Shown here: one piece after another, positions 22,521 through 29,613 of the stretch
How positions within the stretch are numbered: position 1 is the first letter of the stretch
Layout: every line of letters begins with the position of its first letter
Assembly: GCA_012267415.1 (NCBI GenBank)
Contig: JAAXGN010000156.1
Span: 46,890 to 110,889, forward strand
Reading direction: 5' to 3'
Origin: Candidatus Poribacteria bacterium
GTDB taxonomy: Bacteria > Poribacteria > WGA-4E > WGA-3G
Length of the DNA: 64,000 bases
Position numbers and translations under genes: made by a program
The notes under the pieces: model-generated
Seen by the model: only the letters and a program-made list of their open reading frames with translations
Databases searched by the model: none
Told to the model about the DNA's origin: nothing

Positions 22521-22542
22521 CAGGCTCGCTTTTGATCTTAAT

Positions 22543-22548
22543 ATTATA
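22543..22548 (-). promoter_or_regulatory. Possible -10 box of gyrB
   Basis: The minus strand reads TATAAT here, about 80 nt before the gyrB ATG. The hexamer 17 nt upstream (TCAATA) is a poor -35, so this is tentative. Confidence 0.3.
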
Positions 22549-22787
22549 ACAGTATGTTAAAAAAATATTGATTTTATTGACTCTTTACATCTTAAAAATG
22601 GTATTCAATGATTTCAGTTGATATTCCCTACAAAAACCTATATCTTCTATATTTATTCTAACATATATTTAAGTTTTATGCAACCTATTTTTTATCTATT
22701 TCAGGTTTTTTTAGATTTAAGAATATCCCATAATTGAGATTTACTGAAGGTTAATACGAAAATGGAAGGTGTGATCCCTTAATCAAT

Positions 22788-22846
22788 GCAGAATCATGTA
22801 GAATCATGTAGAATGCCATACGCGCATTCTACCACGCGCATTCTGC
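22788..22846. repeat. Nested inverted repeats downstream of dciA
   Basis: The 345-bp gap between gyrB and dciA is AT-rich and otherwise empty. It holds a direct repeat GAATCATGTA x2 and inverted repeats: outer GCAGAAT/ATTCTGC, inner TAGAATGC/GCATTCTA with a 7-nt loop, plus an extra GCATTCT that could compete for pairing. It may be a terminator or a processing hairpin after dciA (minus strand). Confidence 0.5.
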
Positions 22847-22865
22847 TGGATCCGAATCTTCGTAA

Positions 22866-23531
22866 TTAATTCTCATTCTGCGGTTTCTCATGAGAACATT
22901 GGGTTAAAAAAAGGGATCTGAAAGTATCACGTAATTCAGCATCTTCTACAACCGAAACAGTATTTTCAATCTGATCCACCATCTCAGGTGAAACAGATTT
23001 GAAAATCTTTTCAGGTGTTCCTGTGTTCGACTCAACAACACTCTGTACAGATTTCTGCCCAAAATTATTTTTGCGAAAATTCGGATTGAAACGGAATTGG
23101 ATGTCAATGATCTTAACGTTGGCAGAAGATTTATGTCCACTTAAATTTTGATTTTTCTGTTGGATTGTGAGTTTTTTCATTAAATGATCTTTCATCAAAG
23201 ACAGTTCGTGGGCATAAACAGGGTGGGATACTTCAATTCGTAATATGCCTCTTGATAAGGATATCGGTTGACTATGTTGTATTATTCCTTCACCAGCAAT
23301 TGAGTCCCAGAGATTAAAAATACGCCTTTCATCGAATTTACCGAACCAACCTCTATTAAGTATAACAGCCTCCAAAACACCTTGAACTTTAAGAGTGCCA
23401 TTCGTCTTATGTGAAGTACGTTTGCGCCATCTTCTAAACCGCATCGTTCTGTCCTGTTTGTGTCCGATTTTTGCCAGTAAAATATAACTTGGTTTTGCAC
23501 AACCAACTTTTTGTTTACGGACCTTATGCAT
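22866..23531 (-). CDS. dciA: DciA-like DUF721 protein, replicative helicase loader/operator
   Basis: The 221-aa protein contains the DUF721 core: ILNRGWFGKFDERRIFNLWDSIAG, then GILRIEVSHPVYAHELSLMKDHLMKKL. This KH-like domain defines DciA, which acts on the DnaB helicase in bacteria without DnaC/DnaI. Its position right after recF and near dnaA and gyrB is typical. An internal ATG (residue 30, 23444, MRFRRWRKR) preceded by AGGACAG is a credible alternative start; the first 29 residues have no family counterpart that I recognise. The C-terminal third is Ser/Asn-rich and probably disordered. Confidence 0.8.
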   Translation of the reverse strand: MHKVRKQKVGCAKPSYILLAKIGHKQDRTMRFRRWRKRTSHKTNGTLKVQGVLEAVILNRGWFGKFDERRIFNLWDSIAGEGIIQHSQPISLSRGILRIEVSHPVYAHELSLMKDHLMKKLTIQQKNQNLSGHKSSANVKIIDIQFRFNPNFRKNNFGQKSVQSVVESNTGTPEKIFKSVSPEMVDQIENTVSVVEDAELRDTFRSLFLTQCSHEKPQNEN

Positions 23532-23548
23532 AATCTACCTATAGGTCT

Positions 23549-24736
23549 TTACACATCATTTACGACAGCACCATCTTCAACCATTAACAAGTGAACATCT
23601 GATAATTCATCTCCCATCACATCTTTATCAGTCGCAGTTATTACAGTCTGTGCTGAAACACCTTGTAGGTAGGCTAATAGGTACGCCCGTCTTTTTAAAT
23701 CTAATTCAGATAAAACGTCGTCCAATAGGAAAAGCGGAGCGAAACCTGTAGACTCTCTGATAAACTCTAATTCCGATAGTTTTAGGGCAAGGACGATGGT
23801 CCTATGCTGCCCTTGTGATCCGTAAGTACGTGCAGTTTCACGGAATATCACGTCATCGCCATTCAACGTCTCCAAAGCCAATGTAAAATCATCTCGATGA
23901 GGTCCGACCAACGTCACCCCACGGCGCACTTCATCTCTTCGCATCTGTGCCAATGAATCTCGAAAACAATCTGAAAGATTAGAAATATCGGAGCTGACAG
24001 CTGCAACACCCGGAACATACTGCAGCAAAAGCCGTTCCCGTCCACCCGTTAACGATAGGTGAGTCGTTTCTAAAACAGGACTTATACAAGATAAAGCTGC
24101 TTGCCTTGCCGTAATTAAAGCAACACCCGATTCAACAAGTAGTCCATCCCAAACCGATATTTCGCTAAAAGATCCTTTTCCAATACTTATTCGCTTCAAT
24201 AAAGCATTCCGATGTTGCAATATATCGCGATAACGTTGAAGTTCTTCCAGATACTCTCTACTCAACTGTAATAACAGTAGATCAAGCCATCGTCTACGGG
24301 AGGTAGGAGAACCTTTAACAATATCCAAAGATTCAGGTGAAAATACAACTACATGGAACTGACCAATCCAGTCTGACCGCCGGCGTTGCAAAACACCATC
24401 AGTTTTAAGACGGTACGCGCCTTGACGCGGTTTTACCGCCTCAAGTTTTACTAAAGCATTAGATTTCTTTCCATTTCGCAAATAACCTGTAACCGCAAAT
24501 CCTTCAGAAGTGTGCCTGATTAAATCCGAAGTAGAAGTTGCCCGATGTGATTCGCCTGTGCATAGGAAATAAAGGGCTTCCAGTAAACTCGTCTTTCCCA
24601 TTGCATTCCTACCAACAACCAATGTTATTGGTGCATTAAATGATACCTCACATTCTCTGTAATTTCTAAAATTCCGGAGACATAAACGTTCCAGGTACAT
24701 CTGTATCTCACAATTACTATCAATTATTCCATTCAT
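23549..24736 (-). CDS. recF: DNA replication and repair protein RecF
   Basis: The 395-aa SMC-like ATPase has MYLERLCLRNFRNYRE as its N-terminal strand, Walker A GRNAMGKTSLLEALYF near residue 40, the signature TYGSQGQHRTIVLALKLSEL and Walker B FLLDDVLSELDLKRR. RecF loads RecA at gaps through RecFOR. The start may be at residue 13 (MYLERL, 24700), since RecF proteins usually begin there; neither start has a strong SD. It stands between the candidate oriC and dciA. The usual dnaN gene between dnaA and recF is missing. Confidence 0.93.
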   Translation of the reverse strand: MNGIIDSNCEIQMYLERLCLRNFRNYRECEVSFNAPITLVVGRNAMGKTSLLEALYFLCTGESHRATSTSDLIRHTSEGFAVTGYLRNGKKSNALVKLEAVKPRQGAYRLKTDGVLQRRRSDWIGQFHVVVFSPESLDIVKGSPTSRRRWLDLLLLQLSREYLEELQRYRDILQHRNALLKRISIGKGSFSEISVWDGLLVESGVALITARQAALSCISPVLETTHLSLTGGRERLLLQYVPGVAAVSSDISNLSDCFRDSLAQMRRDEVRRGVTLVGPHRDDFTLALETLNGDDVIFRETARTYGSQGQHRTIVLALKLSELEFIRESTGFAPLFLLDDVLSELDLKRRAYLLAYLQGVSAQTVITATDKDVMGDELSDVHLLMVEDGAVVNDV

Positions 24737-24812
24737 AATGAATCTTATTGCGAATTGATTTGGGGTTTCTTATTATATTATTAATTACGTTGTTTAAATT
24801 AAAATTGTAACT

Positions 24813-25040
24813 TAGTAGTAGTAGTAGTAGTGATAATATGATAATAACTCCTCTAAGACTATACTGTGATTAGCTCGAGCGATGATAATAACATGATAAT
24901 AACTTTTCTACTTATTATCATATTATCAAGAAGCTAAAAACGATTAAAGTTATTATCAAGTTATTAGCATTAAAAGCAGAGTTATTATCAACTTATTATC
25001 AACTTATTATCAACTTATTATCATTATTTTGATGATAAAT
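24813..25040. other. Candidate oriC: TTATTATCA nonamer array with a TAGx6 tract
   Basis: This dnaA-recF gap (314 bp, strongly AT-rich) has no gene. It holds nine exact copies of the nonamer TTATTATCA: forward at 24912, 24950, 24982, 24993, 25004, 25015 and reverse at 24839, 24883, 24894. Four forward copies and one reverse pair are spaced exactly 11 bp. Near-copies sit at 24831, 24920, 24961 and 25032. A perfect (TAG)6 run is at 24813-24830, matching the DnaA-trio pattern [T/C]A[G/A]. No TTATNCACA box is seen. The array is read as DnaA sites because dnaA flanks it and its recognition helix is altered. Confidence 0.7.
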
Positions 25041-25050
25041 GCATTGACAA

Positions 25051-26391
25051 TTAAGTCAGTTCATCCATAAAATTCTGTATAAGTTTTTTGGTTTCTTCAT
25101 CTTTGAGCAATTTTTCAATTTGTTCACAAGCATAGGTAATGGTTCTATGGTTCTGTCTATTAAATGCATCAGCAATATCTGATAGAGAAAGTTGGGTTAG
25201 TTCTCTACACAAGTACATGGCGATTTGTCTTGGATACACCAAAGCTTTTGTCCGCTTTGCCGAAGTAAGATCACCGCTTTTCAACTGAAAATGATCTGCC
25301 ACGGTTTTTTGTATTGTTTTTGCGGTAATGATCTTTTGTTGAGATCTTCTCGTAAACGAGGGGGCATCATTTAGTGCCTTGCGTGCAAAGTCTATATCTA
25401 ACTGCACACCATAAATGGAAGCTTGTGTATACAGACGAAGTAGCGTTCCCTCTAATTGTCGGATGTTTGCCGTCACTATTTCGGCAATATAATTTAGCAC
25501 TTCATCGTCCACATTTTCCAATCCCTGTTCTTGGCATTTACCCTTTAAAATGGCATACCGTAACTCAAAATTGGGTTTGTCTATTTCTGCCACCATTCCC
25601 CATCCAAATCGGGAACTTAACCTTTCTTCAAGGTTTTCAAGCATATCGGGTGAACGATCACAGGAGATCACAATCTGGTTTGAATTTTTGTGTAATTCGT
25701 TGAAAGTGTTAAAAAACTCCTCTTGTGTACCTTCTTTGCGCTGTAAAAATTGGATATCGTCAATCAATAGTAGGTCCGTTTCTCGGTATTTTGTGCGGAA
25801 TCCTTGTGCTGATTCTCGGTTGACAATCGATTCAATGTATTCGTTCATAAACGTTTCAGAGGTAACGTAAAGTACCTTTTCTCGGGGAGTCTTCTGGTGG
25901 ACGCGATTGCCGATCGCATGAAGAAGATGTGTTTTTCCAAGTCCTACACCGCCAAAAATAAAAAGTGGATTATAATCACTGCCAAGATTTTCAGAGACTG
26001 AAAGTGCTGTTGCATGGCAAATCCGGTTACTCGGTCCGACACGAAAACTATCAAAGATATAACTCGGATTTAAACCTGTCGGTTCAGTGTTGTTTTTATT
26101 TTGTGGGGAGACAGAACCATTCCCATCAGGTTCAGGATTTTTCACGAGAGAAGTTTCAACAGATATTTTCACCATGCAATTGGGACTAATCCGATTCGCC
26201 AACACCCTATTGATGTCCCTGACAAAACGATTTTCAATCTCGGCTTGTGTGTAATTGGAAGGCACAGCAAGGTTTAAGCACGCATCGGTTAGCGAACGGG
26301 GAGTGACTTGACGTAGGTAGACATCACTATCGGCTGATTCATCAAGCTCGGTAAGTATTTCTAACCAGAGTGTATCGGCGGTGTGTTGCAT
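25051..26391 (-). CDS. dnaA: Chromosomal replication initiator DnaA with atypical recognition motif
   Basis: The 446-aa protein has a short domain I/II, an AAA+ domain with NPLFIFGGVGLGKTHLLHAIG (Walker A about 145-153), LLLIDDIQFL (Walker B) and an arginine-finger block ERLSSRFGWGM, then a domain IV HTH. In domain IV the minor-groove Arg (E. coli R399) and the PRQ block are kept (AKRTKALVYPRQ). But the near-invariant GGRDHTTV signature reads NRQNHRTI, changing the positions of E. coli R432, D433 and T435. It forms the origin-proximal gene of the minus-strand cluster. Confidence 0.95.
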   Translation of the reverse strand: MQHTADTLWLEILTELDESADSDVYLRQVTPRSLTDACLNLAVPSNYTQAEIENRFVRDINRVLANRISPNCMVKISVETSLVKNPEPDGNGSVSPQNKNNTEPTGLNPSYIFDSFRVGPSNRICHATALSVSENLGSDYNPLFIFGGVGLGKTHLLHAIGNRVHQKTPREKVLYVTSETFMNEYIESIVNRESAQGFRTKYRETDLLLIDDIQFLQRKEGTQEEFFNTFNELHKNSNQIVISCDRSPDMLENLEERLSSRFGWGMVAEIDKPNFELRYAILKGKCQEQGLENVDDEVLNYIAEIVTANIRQLEGTLLRLYTQASIYGVQLDIDFARKALNDAPSFTRRSQQKIITAKTIQKTVADHFQLKSGDLTSAKRTKALVYPRQIAMYLCRELTQLSLSDIADAFNRQNHRTITYACEQIEKLLKDEETKKLIQNFMDELT

Positions 26392-26964
26392 GAAAGTATT
26401 CCTAAACTGTGATAGGTAGTCAAAATATTTTGTTTAAAATGTTTCTGAATTTATACAAAATGTTTATGACGCGAAAGTGAATTATATCATTTTTGTTTTT
26501 TTTAGCAAGTTAAAACTAAGGTAATTTTAATGGAGTCTTCAGGTGTCAATTTTAAGATTTTAGTCCTTAATTTTCGTTCCAATATGCTTTAACAGTGCAT
26601 ATTTCTGCCTTCCCAATCGGAAAATAAATTGTCAATATGTTATGAAATAATACGCGATATTTTTCCAATTTTTAAAGAAAAATGAAAATTTATCAAAATT
26701 ATTTCTGACAAACGACTAGATAAACTAATCTGATATTTCTCAATATCATGTTGAAACTAATATCCATCAGCATTTATAATGGATATCGTTATGAAAATAT
26801 GATCTGTTGTTTTAGATTCTACTTGAATTTTTGTGCATGGGAAGCCATGCTAAATAGTAAAATTGATTTATTTCTTATTCGGAGGCAATCATCTTATACC
26901 ACAATATGTTATCAAATCTCTTATTTTTTTTCAAATACTTCTTTATTCAAAAATGTATAAATAT
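26392..26964. other. Long AT-rich dnaA-rpmH gap without genes
   Basis: This divergent intergenic region holds no recognisable gene, no TTATTATCA copy and no canonical DnaA box. It contains long A/T runs (e.g. near 26490 and 26920) and must hold the dnaA promoter and the rpmH promoter. Because the flanking genes diverge here, it could be a second origin element or the unwinding region. Confidence 0.5.
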
Positions 26965-26993
26965 TTGACAAAGTGGGAAAAATCAGGTATTAT
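26965..26993 (+). promoter_or_regulatory. Sigma-70-type promoter for rpmH-ispH
   Basis: TTGACA, a 17-bp spacer and TATTAT form a near-consensus housekeeping promoter, with transcription expected to start around 27000, about 65 bp before rpmH. Confidence 0.85.
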
Positions 26994-27066
26994 TTAAGAT
27001 GTCAAATGAAACATCACATTATTTTCGGTGGGTACTCGCGACTAAAAAATAGAAAGGAAGAACATT

Positions 27067-27201
27067 ATGAAACGTACCTATCAACCGCATAGGCGGAAAA
27101 GGAAAAATAAGCTCGGATTTCGGAAACGGATGTCTACCCGAGATGGCAGGAAAATCCTCGCGCGCCGAAGAGCTAAGGGTAGAAAAATTCTCAGTGCATA
27201 G
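27067..27201 (+). CDS. rpmH: 50S ribosomal protein L34
   Basis: This 44-aa ORF is too short for the ORF track. It begins [15 protein letters not shown] and continues [20 protein letters not shown] to GRKILSA, the complete L34 pattern. AAGGAAG lies 7 nt before the ATG. The divergent dnaA-rpmH arrangement is classical, but rnpA, yidD and yidC do not follow; ispH does. Confidence 0.97.
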   Translation: MKRTYQPHRRKRKNKLGFRKRMSTRDGRKILARRRAKGRKILSA

Positions 27202-27224
27202 AAACGTTTGGGAACAAATCAGAG

Positions 27225-28460
27225 ATGCCCCGTACTTTTAATATACCACGCTTTTATGAGAGCCCGATTATCTCAACCGTCAAGGCATCGCGGCGGAGTA
27301 TGGACACACGTAAGCGGGACCTATCACCCTCCGTTTTAGATTTCGGTCCCGTTCGCTTTAAAATCGCGCGCCACTTCGGATTCTGTTACGGCGTTGAAAA
27401 CGCTGTTGAAATAGCATATCGTGCCCTTGAAGAAAACCCAAACAAGCGAATTTTCCTATTATCTGAAATTATTCATAACCCGCATGTCAACGAAAATCTA
27501 AGACATAACGGTGTGCAGTTCCTCTCTGATACTGAGGGAAATCCGTTGTTACCTTTTGATGTCTTAGTACCAGAGGATGTTGTCATTGTTCCCGCTTTTG
27601 GCACAACTCTGGAAGTTGAAAAGGAACTTAACGCTCGCGGTGTTACCCTTTCGTCTTACAATACAACATGTCCATTTGTTGAAAAAGTATGGAAGCGGAG
27701 CCAAGAAATTGGCAAGCAAGATTATACCGTTGTTGTGCATGGTAAGCGATACCACGAGGAGACACGCGCCACATTTTCTCATGCACAAGCGGAGGCACCC
27801 GTTGTTGTTGTTCGGGACCTACCAGAAGCTGAAGAACTTGCAAAAGTAATTCGCGGCGAAGCGGATGCCGACTTCTTCTTTGAAAAGTTTGAAGACAGAT
27901 ATACCGAAGGTTTCCATCCAGATACCCATCTCAAACGCATCGGTGTAGTTAACCAGACCACAATGCTCGCAACAGAGACGCAAGCCATTGCTGACCTATT
28001 GCGGCAGGCGATCGTCGCGAGGTATGGTGAAGAAAATATAACAGATCATTTTGCCGATACGAAAGATACACTCTGCTATGCAACTAAAGAGAATCAGGAC
28101 GCTACACTTGCGCTCATCACAGAAGGTGGTGATGTCGCAGTTGTCGTAGGTGGCTATAACTCATCTAACACAAGTCATCTTGTGGAACTTTGTGAAGATA
28201 GACTGCCAACTTATTTTGTTAGAGATGCGGAGGAAATGCTTAATCCAAAACGGATACGTCATTTATCGCTTGAAACAAAACAGGTGCAAATCACAGAAGA
28301 TTGGCTGCCGACTCAGCACCCCAATGGGAATCCAATTGACATTGTCTTGACTGCTGGTGCCTCCTGTCCAGATATTCTCCTTGATGAAGTGTTACGGAAG
28401 ATTGTTGGGTGGTTTCCCGATACACGTTCGGTTGACGAAGTGCTTGTACCGTTTGTGTAG
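27225..28460 (+). CDS. ispH: 4-hydroxy-3-methylbut-2-enyl diphosphate reductase (long, cyanobacterial/plant type)
   Basis: The 411-aa protein has the three iron-sulfur Cys sites, ARHFGFCYGVENAVEIAYR, NTTCPFVEKVW and ASCPDILLDE, with SEIIHNPHVN, VVHGKRYHEET, VVNQTTMLATET and TLCYATKENQDA. It makes IPP and DMAPP from HMBPP in the last MEP-pathway step. The length and the CYGVENAV and CYATKENQ blocks match the cyanobacterial/plant form, longer than the ~315-aa E. coli enzyme. It follows rpmH by 23 bp, so it shares the promoter at 26965. Confidence 0.93.
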   Translation: MPRTFNIPRFYESPIISTVKASRRSMDTRKRDLSPSVLDFGPVRFKIARHFGFCYGVENAVEIAYRALEENPNKRIFLLSEIIHNPHVNENLRHNGVQFLSDTEGNPLLPFDVLVPEDVVIVPAFGTTLEVEKELNARGVTLSSYNTTCPFVEKVWKRSQEIGKQDYTVVVHGKRYHEETRATFSHAQAEAPVVVVRDLPEAEELAKVIRGEADADFFFEKFEDRYTEGFHPDTHLKRIGVVNQTTMLATETQAIADLLRQAIVARYGEENITDHFADTKDTLCYATKENQDATLALITEGGDVAVVVGGYNSSNTSHLVELCEDRLPTYFVRDAEEMLNPKRIRHLSLETKQVQITEDWLPTQHPNGNPIDIVLTAGASCPDILLDEVLRKIVGWFPDTRSVDEVLVPFV

Positions 28461-28515
28461 GTGAGAACTTTGCGGCTGCTGGACATCACAAATAGTTATT
28501 TGATCGCTCCTCAAC

Positions 28516-29595
28516 TTATTCAAAAGGATTATCGGACGTTCTCACCTTAATTGCCGCTGGTGTCAATGCACCGAGCGGTTTTTCGCCTTTCAATACCCGT
28601 TCAAAATCGTCAACAATCATATCAGCAACCCGTAGGTTTGCGTCCTTTGTCCTGCCAGCAATATGCGGTGTATGCACGACATTGTCTCTATTCCGTAGTT
28701 CATCATCAATCGGCACAGGTTCTCTGTCATAAACATCAAACGCGCCAGCCAGTTCATCTTTGACAATCCGTTCGCGAAGGGCAGCCATATCAACAGCGTG
28801 TGCACGGGTGATAATAACAACTAACGCTCCTTTACGAAGACGGTAGATACGTTCACGATTTAACAGATGACGCGCAGATGGAGTCGGCGGTACAGATACA
28901 AACACAATATCTGCTCTATCAACGAGTGTGTCCATATCAACACGTTCCACATCCCACTCTTGTAGACTTTCATCAGGGACGAAAGGATCATATCCCATCA
29001 CGGTAGCACCGAATACGCGACACCACTTCGCGATTTTCCCGCCAATCTGTCCACATCCGATAACGCCGATCTGTTTCGTGCCGAGGTCTCCGTTCACAAA
29101 ATCGGGGTCATCACAGAATTGGTGTGCGACAGGCAGTTTCCCAGGTCCCCATATTGGGTCGCTCCAATTCCATAACTTTTCACCTTGTGCCATCTGCATG
29201 TGCCACTGCGCTGTCCTCCGAAGTGACGACAAAGCGAGTCCGAAAGCACACTCCGCCACAGATTGTGCCCACGCACGGGTGGATTCAATCACAGGAATAC
29301 CACGTTCTTGACATTTAGCGTAAGGGATACCGTGTCCGGTGTTGTCTGTCATCGTTCCGAGGACTTTGAGTTTCGGCGCATTGTCAATACAAGCCTCTGT
29401 CAGACTGCCTCCCCATTGTGAGATACCGATAACCTCACTTAAATCTACCTGTTCGTGAATAGGGTCTCTGCTGGTGGTATTGAGAACGAGTGTTACGCCT
29501 AACTTCTCAAGCCGTTTTACCATCTGTTCGTGGACGAAGGGCCAAGAACCCTCTAAACCGGGGTTCCGTGTAAACAAAAATTGGAATGCTGCCAT
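28516..29595 (-). CDS. D-isomer-specific 2-hydroxyacid dehydrogenase
   Basis: The 359-aa protein shows the NAD-binding site GVIGCGQIGGKIAKW (about 195-209), a substrate region SVAECAFGLALSSLRR, and catalytic Arg in ITRAHAVD, Glu in YDREPVP and His in HTPHIAG. In this family the enzymes reduce 2-keto acids. The substrate cannot be told from sequence. It runs in the same direction as and 18 bp downstream of the GH2 gene, so both may serve carbohydrate catabolism. Confidence 0.9.
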   Translation of the reverse strand: MAAFQFLFTRNPGLEGSWPFVHEQMVKRLEKLGVTLVLNTTSRDPIHEQVDLSEVIGISQWGGSLTEACIDNAPKLKVLGTMTDNTGHGIPYAKCQERGIPVIESTRAWAQSVAECAFGLALSSLRRTAQWHMQMAQGEKLWNWSDPIWGPGKLPVAHQFCDDPDFVNGDLGTKQIGVIGCGQIGGKIAKWCRVFGATVMGYDPFVPDESLQEWDVERVDMDTLVDRADIVFVSVPPTPSARHLLNRERIYRLRKGALVVIITRAHAVDMAALRERIVKDELAGAFDVYDREPVPIDDELRNRDNVVHTPHIAGRTKDANLRVADMIVDDFERVLKGEKPLGALTPAAIKVRTSDNPFE

Positions 29596-29613
29596 TTAAT
29601 TAGTTCCTCCTGA

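Noticed and set aside
24982-25023. CRISPR-like look of the short TTATTATCAAC direct repeats
   Set aside because: Units are 11 bp with no spacers and no cas genes; they fit iterons in an origin region.
28459-28547. 10-bp inverted repeat AGGTGAGAAC / GTTCTCACCT around the ispH stop
   Set aside because: The arms are ~70 nt apart and the right arm lies in the coding end of the dehydrogenase gene; too weak for a terminator call.
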